From contig JAKCWW010003049.1 of assembly GCA_026260175.1 (NCBI GenBank), positions 10,252-51,127 on the forward strand: 40,876 nt of DNA. The letters are read 5' to 3'. Of the stretch, positions 1-13,200 are shown piece after piece (position 1 is the first letter of the stretch; every line of letters begins with the position of its first letter). The notes below the pieces were generated by a model. The model saw nothing but the letters and a program-made list of their open reading frames with translations. It did no database searches and was not told where the DNA came from. Position numbers and translations under genes: made by a program. Source of the stretch: Reticulitermes lucifugus (Eukaryota; Arthropoda; Insecta; Blattodea; Rhinotermitidae).

Positions 1-101
1 GTCCTACCGACTGTGGTGTGTCTCAAATGTGTGTGACCATGAAAACTCGACGAAACGAGGAGGGCCAGGCACATATAGGGCTGTCGAGCCATAAAAAAAG
101 G
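1..101 (+). mobile_element. SINE family 1, 3' end only
   Basis: The segment from GTCCTACCGACTG to GGGCTGTCGAGCCAT matches the 3' half of the copy at 9590-9843. The 5' head lies outside the window. Confidence 0.6.
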
Positions 102-244
102 TCATAAAGGGCCTCGAAATGTAGTCTTCTATAGTCCTATTCTCGAAAAACCTCAGCCTATATTTTTTTTGATAGAAAACTGGAAGACAAAAGTTTCTGC
201 ACCGAAAGTTTGGAAGCATTCCCTGAATTCAGTCGCCTCTAAAT

Positions 245-1222
245 TTATTCATGAACGGAATTCCGATTCGTTAGGGTTGTTCCCAAATATCTGAACCGTT
301 CCACCCTTTCAAAAAATTTGCAACCTATCTTTATGTTGTCACTTTTTCCTGCATTATGATCTGGAGACATGACCATGTACTTAGTTTTCTCAGCATTTAC
401 TTCTAGCCCAATCTCATTACTAGCGACTACTTCTGTGTTTTTTATAGCATGTACACTTCCACCCAATATATTAACATCATCAGCATAAACTAGAAGCTGA
501 TGTGTACCATTTTATTTCATTCCCTCCTGGCTTGCCTGAACTCTCCTAATGGCATATTCTAAAGCAAAGTTGAAAAATTGAAAAGCAGAATTTTCGTGTG
601 GTACTTAGTAAAGTGATCGAACGCCTGCTATGATCCCTCATAAAAATTGCCCTTTGACTCATCACTTTTATCCGCAGTTGCTGCATGCGCATTGAGAACA
701 ATATCTCACCAGCGACATCTCAGTAATTTATATGAAATCTTGTCACTGTTAATCTCCACTTTCTTAATTGCTGATACTGTTCTCTGATGTACAACAATCC
801 TGTTCCTAATGGATTATTTCCTTTTCTTTTGTCATAGAAAGGGGGGCACGCGGTAGCGCAGTTGGTTGAGGCACTGCGCTACAAGCCGGAACGTCGCGGG
901 TTTGGTTCCCGATAGTGTCATTGGAATTTTTCATTGACATAATAGTTTCGGTTGCACTATGGCCCTGGGGTCGACTCAGGAATATTTCCTGGGGGTAAAG
1001 GCGACCGATGCGTAAGGCTCAATCTCCTGGAACCTACAGGCCTGTAATGGGATACCTTTACCTTTACCTTTATCCATAGAAATGTGCCTTCCTTATGCCA
1101 CCTAACCTCCTGTACACCCACTAAATTTAATTTATACCTAGCTAATTCCCTGGCCACTGTCATACGTGACCTTGACCCATACAGGCTCCTCACATTCCAT
1201 GTTCCAAATCTCAAGTTCCTTT
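245..1222 (-). mobile_element. Internally deleted non-LTR retrotransposon (EN to RT) with a nested SINE
   Basis: Minus-strand frames give an AP-type endonuclease start (LRFGTWNVRSLYGS, ELARYKLNLVGVQEVRW) near 1222-1075. The frame resumes after the SINE at 840-590 with VSAIKKVEINSDKISY and FDHFTKYHTKILL. It then joins, at about 575-560, the reverse transcriptase segment FNFALEYAIRRVQ, HQLLVYADDVNILGGS and GLEVNAEKTKYMVMS down to 245. The middle of the element is deleted, and several stops and frameshifts make it dead. The clade is not assigned. Confidence 0.75.
841..1074 (+). mobile_element. SINE family 2 with 8-bp target-site duplication
   Basis: tRNA-like head (GTAGCGCAGTTGGTTGAGGC) followed by a core with GGCCCTGGGG and CCTGGGGGTAAAGG, and a CTTTAC-repeat tail. 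CATAGAAA flanks it at 833-840 and 1075-1082. It interrupts the LINE endonuclease frame. Confidence 0.75.
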
Positions 1223-1274
1223 TCCACTGCTTCCGTCGTACTTAAGGATCAGTCCAAGTCCGAGGCCTTGTGAA

Positions 1275-1502
1275 ATGTTTCGTAACGTCGTACTTTTTTA
1301 CGGTGTTGAGTTGTTAGCACCTCGCCGAACCCCGAAGCTGGAGGACGACTCCTTGTCGGCTGTCCGTGACTGCTTATTCAATATATTAGCTGCTACCCTC
1401 CATATCTGGAGGTCGTTCTTCCAACCGCGACCAAAGAACGCGCCATGTTTTGATGACAGGGGCCCACTTATCAAGGAATTTCACTTAATATGGAATTCAT
1501 AA
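1275..1502 (+). mobile_element. Repeat-encoded peptide fragment
   Basis: A 75-codon open frame containing FYGVELLAPRRTPKLEDDS and SAVRDCLFNILAATLHIW. From memory, similar peptides occur in many copies in cockroach and termite assemblies, which argues for a transposable element rather than a host gene. No domain is recognised. Confidence 0.4.
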
Positions 1503-1549
1503 TTGAACGTATATTGAAATACACCTTTATAGACCATCCGGTGCGATGT

Positions 1550-3010
1550 GTGCGAATTACGACTTGCAGTGGACAAAGGTGAAGTTACCTAGGTGACTTC
1601 TTACCAGTCCACACGGCGTAACGCCGCAGAATATCTGAATCCTCAGGCAGTAAATTTCTTCCTATAAATGAAAAGATATACACGTCACGAATTACCACCT
1701 GATTTCCATAAAAACCACGACGTAGAAAGTCATCTCAGACCCTATTTATTTTCTATGACACTATTAAAATAGTTTCCCTGCAATACAAAGTTAAGAAATT
1801 AATTTCGTAAACTGAAAGTAACGAATTATTTATTTCAGTCTGTTTATTTGCTTTTTGATTTGTAATTATTTACCTTCAATAAACACACGTAGCGCCAATT
1901 TCTTGCGGTGCCAGATTCCTTAAATATATACCCATTTGCAGCAGCGTACTCTATCCTTTCACTTCTCATACCACTACTACTACTACTACTATACTACCGT
2001 TACATTTCCTCTACTCTCCCAAATCTTCTCGTACTCTTCTTCTATTCCACGTGAGCCTCCAATAAAAAATGCGTCTCAGTGAGTTTATTTTCCCCATTAC
2101 CAAAAAACTATCTAACTAAATAACTGACTGTTCAACTGAAGCCAGTTTTCCTCATAGTCGCCGCCACTTTAACCTCTAATATCACCTGTACTGTGTTCTT
2201 CTTAAATTCCGTGTGCTCAAGTAATTACCGATGTATTGTTCGCTGTAGTGCAGAACGTTACAACGGTAATAGATGTAAATGAACTTTGTGTAGGTACACC
2301 TCATGAAAACATATGGGGGTGAGGAGGTAGAACACCTGTCTTTTTTAATGTCGGCACTAGATGGAAGTGTGTAGTCAGTTTAAAGCTGCCGCCGCTTTGC
2401 GCCCGGAGAGACAACCCACCAGGCATCCATTGAATACGAGGCTGAATGGACGGCAAGGCTGGCCTGGAATGTTTGGGGAATGGAAATATTTGTTGCTCCT
2501 GTTGAGAATGAAAAAATTCCTGTTTTGTACAGGCTGTGGCCTAGTCTTTAAATTGATATTAAATGCTGTTAATGTTAATGGTTATATTCTTCATTTATAT
2601 GTTACGATTCCGTAAGTCTAAAATTTGACAAGTATTTTATGAGCCCTTGAGGGCGTCACAGTCATGTTCTGAACATTGTGGTGTAGCGGTAGGCACTTCC
2701 GATTCCTCTTCAGGTGGTCCACGGTTCGCATGTCGGTAAGGAAGCAGGCAACCTGACCGAGAAATTTCTTAGTCTCCCACAGCCACTTTTGTGAAAAGTT
2801 GAGCTCAAAATTGAAAACAAGGCAATACTAAGTAACCGTTCCTAATTATTTTTATAACTTCTTTCAGTTTAACTGGCATCGACCTTGAAATGTATTTACA
2901 TGAAGTGACAGAAAGATGCGAAAAGAAGGAAGCTATGTGCACAGTAAACATTCACGTTACAGGTATAAAGAGACGTCTGAAAAGACAAGATAAGCAGTGC
3001 ATTTCCTTAT
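1550..3010. repeat. Long diverged repeat, copy 1 (pairs with 14210-15650)
   Basis: Shares ordered blocks with 14210-15650: CAGTCCACACGGC, CCTCCAATAA, a long block ending TGTACTGTGTTCTTCTTAAATTCC, the GTGGTCCACGGTTCGCA SINE head, and a following block with TTTAA(C/G)TGGC. No coding frame was found. It is a dispersed element or part of the segmental duplication around the protease genes. Confidence 0.6.
2676..2790 (+). mobile_element. SINE family 3 copy
   Basis: tRNA-like A-box region (GTGTAGCGGTAGGCA) and B-box region (GGTCCACGGTTCGCA). Shared with 15375-15480 inside the long repeat, so the two probably derive from one insertion. Confidence 0.45.
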
Positions 3011-3382
3011 CTGAAGTATGGAGAGGGCTTATACAAAGTCAGGGTCAAGTAAACAGATAGCATGACTACATGTTATTTATTTGTGTATTGAAACTTAGTT
3101 ACATTTTCTGTACCGCAAAATAAGAAAGCTCTAAAGCTGTCCTTATCTCTCCGAATAACGCGATCGTCATATGAACAGCATTACTGTCGTTTAATACAGT
3201 TTCGGTGATTTAATCATTGTCCTTCTGCAGAGAGGTCACAAACTGACGTCCCCGTAATGGGGTCCTATGATGACGTCATGCTATTTGGTAATTTGGTTCA
3301 GCAGCTACAACTGGTAGTTGGTGTATTGCATGTACACATGCACAAACACACACAGACAGACTTGTGATTCCTGAAGATATAA

Positions 3383-3602
3383 GGGGCCGATCCCTGTAGC
3401 AGTGTGGTCTACGGCGTGGGTTTACGGCCGCTCGCTTTTTGTGATTGTGGGTTCGAATACCGCCGTGTGCACGGACATCTGTCTGTTGTGATTGTTGTAT
3501 ATTGTCAGGTAGAGTTCTCTGCGTCGGGCCAATCGGTAACCAGAGGAGTCCTAACAATTGTGTGTGTGTGTGTGTGTCATTGATTGTGATCAGGTGCAAC
3601 AT
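3383..3602 (+). mobile_element. SINE family 1
   Basis: tRNA-like head with B box GGGTTCGAATAC, body with GTAGAGTTCTCTGCG and AGAGGAGTCCTA, and a (TG)n run at 3559-3577. Close to the copies at 9590 and 19055. Confidence 0.65.
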
Positions 3603-3744
3603 TAACCCTCTACACCTACAGTGAGTAGGCAGTAGGTATCAGACTAAGAAAGAAAGAAAGATGGAGCGTAATGGGCTGTAAAGTGCGACTGCTTGATATA
3701 GGTTGGTCTGATTGGACTTTATTTGTATACTTATAATTGTACAG

Positions 3745-4076
3745 TATTTATGGCATAACTTGTGACTTTAAGGCACTAAACAGGTTACAGCATTTGCACG
3801 GCTGTGCTTTAGACGCCAGAGTTGGCTTATTTATGGCAAAACTTATGACTTTAAGGCACTAAACAGGTTACAGCATTTGCACGGCTGTCCTTTAGACGCC
3901 AGAGTTGGCTTATTTATGGCAAAACTTATGACTTTAAGGCACTAAACAGGTTACAGCATTTGCACGGCTGTGTTTTAGACGCCAGAGTTGGTTTATTTAT
4001 GGCATAACTTATGACTTTAAGGCACTAAACAGGTTACAGCATTTGCACGGCTGTGTTCTAAACGCCAGATTTGGTT
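3745..4076. repeat. 83-bp tandem repeat, four copies, spanning the end of gene B
   Basis: The string AAGGCACTAAACAGG recurs at 3770, 3853, 3936 and 4019, an exact 83-bp period. Each unit carries the last few codons, the stop region and the 3' UTR of gene B on the minus strand; the right-most unit is the one in use. Gene A has a single diverged copy at 19940-20005. Confidence 0.9.
3992..3997 (-). promoter_or_regulatory. Poly(A) signal of gene B
   Basis: AATAAA on the minus strand, 61 nt past the TAG stop, in the tandem-repeat unit closest to the coding end. The other units read AATAAG or differ here. At the matching place after gene A the sequence reads ATAAGTA, so its poly(A) signal is unclear. 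Confidence 0.55.
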
Positions 4077-4204
4077 CTTATCCATTCACGCAGATTAGAG
4101 ATCTTGGTGTAAACTCCAGGGTAGCGTGCTTCGCCGCAACCATTTGACCAAGACGCAATGCCAACAAGCTTGTCCTTGGCAACTAACGGTGCGCCAATAT
4201 CCTC
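4058..4204 (-). CDS. Gene B exon 7: terminal exon with Ser195 replaced by Ile
   Basis: 147 nt, from acceptor TTTTAG to TAG. It opens EDIGAPLV, aligned with [14 protein letters not shown] keeps Trp215 and Cys220, and YPGVYTKI keeps Gly226. It ends EWIRTKSGV. The stop codon lies inside the first unit of an 83-bp tandem repeat. Confidence 0.9.
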   Translation of the reverse strand, partial: EDIGAPLVAKDKLVGIASWSNGCGEARYPGVYTKISNLREWIRTKSGV

Positions 4205-7200
4205 CTAAAAACCGATAATTAGTTAATTGCATAACCAGCCTTCCCTTTGCGACGTAGCAAATAATGGACTTCAGAACAGAGAGATACATTTAACTGCAGG
4301 TTAAAATATATCGGACAAAGCTGAAAATATAAGTGTCTGCGAAATGTCTGTCTTTCTTATTATGTTGGTATCTTCTGTCACAGTAAGCAGGTGTTCGAAA
4401 TTCGAGCCTTTAAAATTCATATCAGAATTATCATTTAATTTCAAGCCCAAAGTCCTGTTCCTATTACTTTTTTGTTAAATATTCATTTCAGAAAAAATTA
4501 AAAATCGCTTCTAAGTTAAAGAATATGTAAAACTTTCAATCATTCCTACACTCATATCTGCCTGCATACTTCAAGCCATTTTAGGAGCATGCAAACGCGT
4601 TGCAGAAAGCAAATATTATCCTTGTCATATCTGACCGTCCGTTTGTCTGTGTGGAGCAATACAGCTGCCCGGTAGTTCTCCAAATACTTCGTCAGTAACA
4701 GGAAAAATAACAGAGCGAAAGCATCAGAAGCGTTACATCATGCAGACGTGTCCTAACTTGTTATATTATACTTTGATATATATTTGTCTCTAAAGTTTGT
4801 GAATGGGATATTATAACTATAAGAAATTAGCCTCATTCAAAACTTTGTAAGGGTGTGTATTGCCATACAGTATGTGCTTGTATAAATATTGCAGATTTTA
4901 GAGCTGAATAAAGGCGAAGAACGACTGTAAATTGTGAGGATATGTTTAAGTTATTGGTAAGAAATTCTTAAAACATGCAGTAATTTTAATCCCAGAATTT
5001 ATTTGGAAGTAGTAAATAAGAAGGTTCAAGTGCTGAAAATTAACTTTAGAACTTCCTTCATAGCAGTTATAGAATGAATTCTCGTACTTGTGTTCCAGTT
5101 TGATAAACAAGAAGTTCACACACAAACATCTGTTAGTGTCATGATCCACTTACCTCACATGCACCCTTGCCTCCAGCAGAAGTTCCAGCACATATCATGC
5201 GAGGAGTGACATCTTTCCTTAGATTTTGCCAATACACTAACTGACATGTTGTGTCACTCTGAATTTGAAGGGCCACTTGCCGTAGAGTGGGGAGGGGGCA
5301 GACATCAACATCCTCCTACAAGCACACAACGTCTGTATATAATAAGACCAACAAAACACACAACGTACTGCTTTAGAAACACGAAGGGCAGATCAATGGG
5401 AGAAAACGGTGGGTGACGTAATGAGCTACACACCGAGCCACCGATGTTGGGTTAACTCCAAGGGTGAGTTTGTGTTTGCCATCATGTTAAGACGTAGGCT
5501 GAGAAAGGCTTCTTCTACAAAATGGGTAAATGGGACCGTTTTTGTGAATAAAGAATAGTCAATATGAAGCTGTTATCTCCATTTAAGGCCATGATGTAAA
5601 GTGTGTAGAACTGTACTTTACTGTATCAGGCACATTTGTTGCGGAGACTGTGTCTTGTGTGGGATACTGGTGTTGAAATAAAATTTGGAGAATTTGATTG
5701 CAAATTTAGGTATTCAAAACAATGTTTTGTTGCTTTGTATGCAGTATCATCTTTGAACTGTTCATTATGTCAATAAACGATAGGGTTTGCATGCAGATTA
5801 TGAACTTCAAGAATACAGAGCAGTGCGCAATGTGACATCTTGAGGAATGCATTCATATACTCTTTGTGTTCCAAAGTGGAGCAAAGTGTGCCACTATCCT
5901 CGTCTTTACAAAGAAACTTGCTGTACGTATCTCTTTGGGCAGATACAGAGATGCGAGATGAAGGCACTGTGTTCATCTGAAACGTCTGTAACTAGGCGGG
6001 AGGGTCAGAAAGAACCCGGAAAATGTCTTTTTAATATTGTCGTGTGTTCTGAACTGCTTACTGTGCATACACAAACTTGTGGCCCGGTGGAATAAGTGCT
6101 TTGAAAATAAGGGTGATTGTGTGGAAAAAATGTTGCTACCGTACAGACTGAAATTATATTGTACTATTTTATCTCAATATATCACTGATATTTTCTGACT
6201 CACACACGTATTTACCAGTCAGTACAGTTTTACAAACTAAAAGACTTCTGTCTTCGGATGGAGATATTTGTAGGAAATATTAGTTATTAACGTTGCCGCT
6301 GTCACGTTAATGTCAGGTTCTAATCACGACAATCAATATGTTGTACATTTTGACTGAGTAAACGACAAAATCAAAGCAGCGGATTTCTATGGAATTTTTC
6401 AGTCGCTCAGCTAGTCAAATTCCTATAAGTTTTAAGAAATTCATTAAAGTTTCTTTACCCTGTCCACAAGAGCCCTTCACAATTCTGAATCCTGAGCTAG
6501 ACAAATCCAGTCCATACTCTTATACCCCATTTTGTGAAGGACCGTCTTTATCATATCTCTCCATTTATAACTATATCTGGGAGAGATGTCATCCTTTCAG
6601 GTTTTCGATCAAAACTGAGCATTTTTTCACATCTTTCCATTGCATTTAACATATCCTACTTATCTCTCCAGTCATATTTTACCGACCTAAGTAATGCTTG
6701 TCGAAAAGTATAAATTGTGAAGCTCTCGGCTATTTTCTGCAGTCTTCTATTTCTTCTGCCTCTTAAGTACCAATATTCTCCACACCGTGTCCGCAGACAT
6801 CCCCACTCTATGTACCTCTCTTATAAAGTCAAACTAAACTTAACGTATATTTTGATAATGAACAGAGCTTTATTTGAAGAAATGAGGCGCGCCGTGGAAA
6901 GGTTGATTGAACGTTTAAACAGTTAAACCTTCATTGCATACGGTGTAGTCGTCAAATACCAATGTGAAAGAGGATTTCAAAAATACACCTAAGATATCTC
7001 CTAATGATTAAGTAAAGCATTCACATGTCAGACACGCAAAAACATACTTTTGCTGATTTCTATTGGTTGTTTATTTAACAGCATTTTATAAAATGAACGT
7101 CTTGAATCATCAGTAATACTTGGGTGATATTTATGGAACGTGAGTTGCAGAAGAAGTAGCGATATCTGTCATGGTCTTTTTGAAATACTGGGGCATCATT

Positions 7201-10200
7201 CATATGAAATGATGGTGAAGGTGGAAGTCCTTCAGTGGTGAATTTCATTCCCACCACCGACATAGATTTTCGGTGCTTCGTTAATAAAAGTCGTTTGACG
7301 TATGATAAACAGTTGAATTCTGCGTGAGTCATGATATTTACTAAGCACTGATTGATACTTGTCCCTCCATTCGCTAAACGTCTGGCAGTATGTCAGTTGC
7401 TACCCTACACAGTACATAATACAGCGCCTTACTGCAATGTTTTGCCATCCAGTGACATTAGCCTTGGTTGCTGCAGACACCGTTGTTTCCTGTAAGGAGA
7501 CGTTCCTCACACTGGTGGTGTAGGTGAAGGCAGGGCTCACCTGAAATATAAAGGTATGAGTAGGTGAATTTCCAAACCTGCAAGTTTTCCGGAGGTGTTT
7601 GCTTAGAGCAATTTTCTCTCGTTTTCAGATATTTCAGTGATACTTTTACTGTGGTTTTTATTACACGAATGGGTATCGTTTTGTATTCATATTTTCTGTG
7701 TACTTAATGGCCCGGAAGTGTGCACTCTAAATTTTTGGAAATGTACGTAGTTATTGTTTTTGTGGCAACGAATGTATATCAATGGTTTTGAACTTGCATG
7801 TACGTTGCTCTTAGGTTTTGGACTAACATTTGTGAAAAGGTTTTATAGATCTCGTAAAAAGTGGAATTTATTGTGCTATCAATTGAAACTAAAGGCTGGT
7901 TATCCGTGAAGTTTGAAGGAAAGAACTGCTGATAATAAACGCCCTTACAGTCAAAAAAATATAAGGTGGACAACCTGATCTTTCATATATTTCAAGCAAA
8001 TTTGTCCCCTGATTGAATGGAGAAGAATCCCTCAAAAATCTTTGTTCTTTCCAAGACATTGTCACCGAAATATGTTTTGCGCATTTCATTTTCTTCAATA
8101 CAGATTTCCTGAACTCGAAGCGAATCTTGAGGTAGAAGCTTTGAGCACAAAATTCAGCACTCGTTTAGAAGGAATGTGGATTGCTTTGTCTTCATAACTT
8201 ACTAGATCATCACAGAAGAAAGCAACACTACCGCACCTAGCGGCAGAAATCTATACCGCTTATCGTTCTCAATGCTAGAAGACATTTCGGGAATTTTGCA
8301 TGCTTTATGGTATTTACGTATTGTGCAGGTTTAAATGAATACTGATGGAGGGACATTCAGCAAAATACACTGCTTTGTCCTCCATCTCTATATCTGTATA
8401 TGTGGCCATTATTGCTTTAAATTCAATACACAGCTGATATCGGACAAAAGTAATAGTCATAAAAGTGCAGTTCTGCACTCGTAATGTGAGACGTGTAATG
8501 ACACATTGAGCCAGAGGTCACGAGATGAGGGGTTATGGAGTAAAACTAAGTCACGTTGTAGGTATATCACGTACAGTGCATCGTATTATAAAAGAATATA
8601 TCGGTACATAAAGTAAATACAGACCTTCAGAAGGGCGATATCGTAGTCATTTTTGTCTGCGTTGAAGTTTTCGTGTTTGATGACTCGTGTTACTCTGTGA
8701 ATAGTTCCGCCATCATCCATGTTTGTGGAGCCAGCTCTGACAGTGAAAAGACTAATATCGTCCTCCCTGTGGATAGAAAAATATTGAATATTAGTTTGTG
8801 CCAATAATTAAACAATAAATTGCAAGTTCGTCAGACATTGTGGAAATTGCTATTTAAATTTTTTTATGCATATGTACATATATCAACATGTTTCTAATTA
8901 TATGTTTAGTCGCTTCTTGTGTAAAACTCCACCTCACACTAATGCCTCCTATCCACGAGCGCCTTTCAATGTCCGCTATCTCTGTCTGACAACAGCTCTT
9001 TACACAGACGCGCTGCCGAGTGGCGCTGCTGCCTTTCAGTTTACAGTTTTGTAGACGTAACGAATGGCGTGGGGGACGTTCTTACACTTGCATTACTGGG
9101 CAAGAGTATTTGTAAAAAATGTATCCAATATTGAATTTATTCTTTGCTTTGTGTAATACTAGAATCTGATGTGGAGTCCAAAACTGCCGGTAGCAGCCCT
9201 GATTAGTTAAAAAGAACGCCAGCTGGAACGAATCAAGGGGTTGTTGTTTCTACATTTTGAGAGAAGCCCGATGTAACACACTACCACCACAAGCACAGCA
9301 ATTTCCCTTAGTAGCAGCGCCTGATAAATTCTCTCGCGGACAAGACACAATTGTTCACGTCTAGCGGCGCAGCAGAATTAAGCGCTGCCAGCAGCGAAGC
9401 GGACGTTTGACCATACTTCTGGCAGCGATAGCAGCGCTGCTGTTTTTACAGCGGCGATGGTATGTCAGCAAAGAGCGTGTTTGGAAATACTGTTCAGGCA
9501 TCACGGACATAGCCGTCATGGTTATGAGACATGAGAAAAGCACGTAATTTGAGGGCGCTGAGGAAAATATTTCTCACTAAGAGGGAAGGAATATCCCAGT
9601 GGCCGCGCGTCTATAGTGTGGGATTGCGACCACTCGGTTGCTGGGATTGCGGGTTCGAATCTCACCGGGGAATGGATATATTTCTCCGCTTAGTGTTGTG
9701 CCATGCAGGTAGAATTCTCTGCGAAGGAATGATCACTCGTCCAGAGGAGTCCTACCGGGTGTTACGTGTTTGATTGTGACATCGAAACCTCGACAATGAG
9801 GAGGCCCTGGTCCACGAGGGCTGTCGAGCTATGGATAAAAAGGGGGGAAAATAATGGGAGGCTGAAGAAAATTTCGCAATGGAGGGCTTCAGAATTGTGT
9901 TTTCAATAATTAATAGAGTGCCATAAAAATTAGGCTGAAATGGACGGGGTACATATTGCACACTGGAGAGGTGAGAAATAATCCACGGAAATTTTGGTGA
10001 GAATATATGAAGGAGAAATTAAGACACTGTGTTGGGAAAATGGCATTAAAATATTTCTGAAAGAAGTATGATGCGAGAATGTGACCTTGAGTAGTGCAGC
10101 TCAGTACAGTGACCAGTGGATGACTTTTAAAGAAGGCAATGGGGCTTTGGGACAGTTGAATGTCGATAGAATATTAACTGCCTGGGCGACTCTTAGCCTT

Positions 10201-13200
10201 TTAAGAAAGACTCAGATGGTTGGAGTAAAGCATTTTCATGTTTAGTATTCGGGGCACCGGGAAATATAAAATATTCTGAATTGAATGTTAGCAAATATTA
10301 CGTGCATGTAACCAGCTCTGCTGTGTTAATGTGAAACTGTTTTTGCGCAGTGTTTCCCACGAAATTTTCCACCAAATTTAAGGCATTTATTAGCTGATTT
10401 TTTGCAATTGGTACCAAATTATGTCTACAATGTTCAGCCGTTAAAACGTGTAGTAAATCAATGTATTATGACAGAATCTGTCACCCAACAAACGTACCCG
10501 TCAACGCACTGTGCTGCTGTTACTGCCCACAATGTACTGATGATGGCTGCACCGCACCAGTGAAAATCATCATACCGCAGTGACAGCTGGAATTTGTAAT
10601 TGAAAATAAATTTATCAAAATAGTTGTGTTTATTCTATTTTTATCAGGACAGTGATTAAAATACATGGAGCAGCGGTTAGCAATGTTTTGGGTACGGCGA
10701 CCAAATTAAGAGAAAAAACAGTTTGCGGCCTATATTATAATTAACACCTATATTTTTTAATTATATTAGATTAATAGTAACACTCTGTTGTCATTAGTGC
10801 CAATATAGGCACAGCAAAACTTATTTGAAATTAATCTTTAAAAATTTGACTTCGTCGTAAAATTTTTGAAAATAATATTACCTATGAGATCCTTACTTGT
10901 GTCCCTTTTATTAAAAAAACCTGGGTAAATTAAACTAAGGGGAGACACATGATTCTATTTGCTTACCAGATGCCAAGTAGTGCCATAGTTACTTTATGTG
11001 AGATGGAAATTATATTTATATGCTCATATGAAAAATATGTTTTATTGTAAGTATTACATAGTATTTCCAGATAATATAATTGTGAGAAAGCAGACTACAT
11101 AATTATTCGTTGAATATTACATTCTTTCTCATTATTCAAATTAAATCCTTATCCGCATTGTACAGGTAAAAGTTCCAGATTTTGCTCATCGCTGGTATAG
11201 AGTGTCTAATAAAACACCTGCCATATTTCAGGTGCTTATTAATTGAATTATTTTAGTGTAATGAGCATGGGTCTGATTATCAGCAGTTACGGGGAAATGA
11301 TAAACATAATAGATAGCTGAAGAGCATACTTAATTGCTTATCTTGAAAGATGTACAGAAGTCTTGCTCTTATCAGTCACATAAATTAATTTCTCTTTCAC
11401 ATCGTATCATGTACATTTTGTACCATTACTGCTCATTTCAGAACAACATTTGTTGCCCTCTATAAGCCCTCAGAATTTGGTGCATATGCGTGCAGCGGAA
11501 TTCACAATCCATTGCTGTTTACCTTCTGTCTGTATTTCCTACTGATAAACCAAACTTAATTATCAGCAGAAAGGAATGTGTTAATTTCAGCGCGACGTGG
11601 TGAATGGAAAGGCCAATCTTGAAGACATGCCGTGTCAAAGACATGTATAGTATTGGTCCATGTGCTCTTTACTTGAGCGCAATTACGTACTGGTTTGTAC
11701 ATAAATGTTTTGAAGTAATTTGTGCAGACATTTTGTTTCACCAAAAACTTAAAATTATAACTTCACATAATATTTTTTCTAAGCTCTTCATATTGTAATT
11801 GATGACCTAATCAAAAAGAATGTTTTACTTAAGCAGAGAATTTTCTTCAAACTGGACTAAAATATATCCCCAGATATTGAAAATCAGAATCTTGTTGGTC
11901 TAAAATTTTCGTTAAAATTTAACCCCAATAATAACCTGGAGATTAGCACGTCTTTCTTGGGGTACCTGTTTATGCTAAAGACCAGATCAACAGAGGCCTA
12001 TATAGAAATATACAATTTGAAGTGTTGTCGTTATTTTCTTCCCATGTTAATTTCCGATATATATATATTAGATGGCATTGATAGCCAACGTAATGCGTCC
12101 TTATGAAGCAGTTGCAAAGTACTTGTGTATCCATCGGCATTTCAGCCTCAAACCTTGTCAAAATAAAATTTCTCTGACAAAATAACTTATCACCACACAT
12201 TGTATATAGCCAGACGTGAAGAAATATTTAAGTTTATGGTGTGCATTTTCAGTGAAAATGTGACATCGTAGTATACTTCAAGGATGTTATGTGTCAGAGT
12301 GGAACAGTGGAAATTTATGCGTGGAAATCTTAGTCTGCATTAAAATTTGAGCGAGCTTTATTATAGCCATTATTAAGGGGCCTCACTTTTGTTTGTGATG
12401 AAGCTTCAACTTCGAGTATTACGTAGGTTTGGTTAGATGTAGCCCAACATGTTTGTATGTAACATTACTTTCAAAATATGTAAGAAGTAGCAAAGTGACT
12501 GATTCTATGCTTCGAGTTAAAATAAAAATGAATTCAGTGCCCAAATTTTTGTACGCAACTAGAGTCCTTTTTGACCGACATAAATATTTTACACGTATTT
12601 TTAAATCATGATAATAATTAAGTGTAAATATCTGTTACACAGTATTAATATGTACGGTCAAAGACAGTGTGAATTAGGTGCGTTATTAAGATGAATTGAC
12701 ACTTCAAATGTTAGTAACGCATTGATAAGTACAGATACTGCGTGTTTGTCACCACATAACGCAGCATATGATGTACAGAATTAGGGGGTTTGGTTAATTC
12801 TTGGAATAAATAAAGATATTTCCACAAGAATTAATTTTTGTAACAAATAAGCAGTGTGTTGTTACAGAGGCAAAACTCCACTATGGAAAACTAGTTACTG
12901 CTCACATGAACTTTCTATAATAAATTTTTAGTAAAAGAGATTAAATTTAAATTTAAATTTGGATATAAATTTTAGGACATTGTGCTCACATTAAATTGTG
13001 TCAACAATGTGAAATTTGTGCTCATATGTTATTACAATTATGCACACGAATATAAAAATGCATATGCTTCTTATTAAAGACAGCAATACAATAGTGATAC
13101 CTGGTAGGGGAAATCGGTTATATCTGCAGATGAATCACCAACGAAACGTGTGCCAATGCCAGGCTCAGCTGAGTCGACAGGAACTCCTGAAATGCATACA

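Noticed and set aside
8930-9540. Free-standing DNA transposon in gene B intron 3
   Set aside because: The same sequence sits at the matching place in gene A intron 3, so duplicated intron explains it equally well; not called as mobile.
9640-9670. tRNA genes at the SINE heads (also 3440, 19120, 32240)
   Set aside because: B boxes are good, but acceptor stems and anticodon arms do not form; these are SINE promoters.
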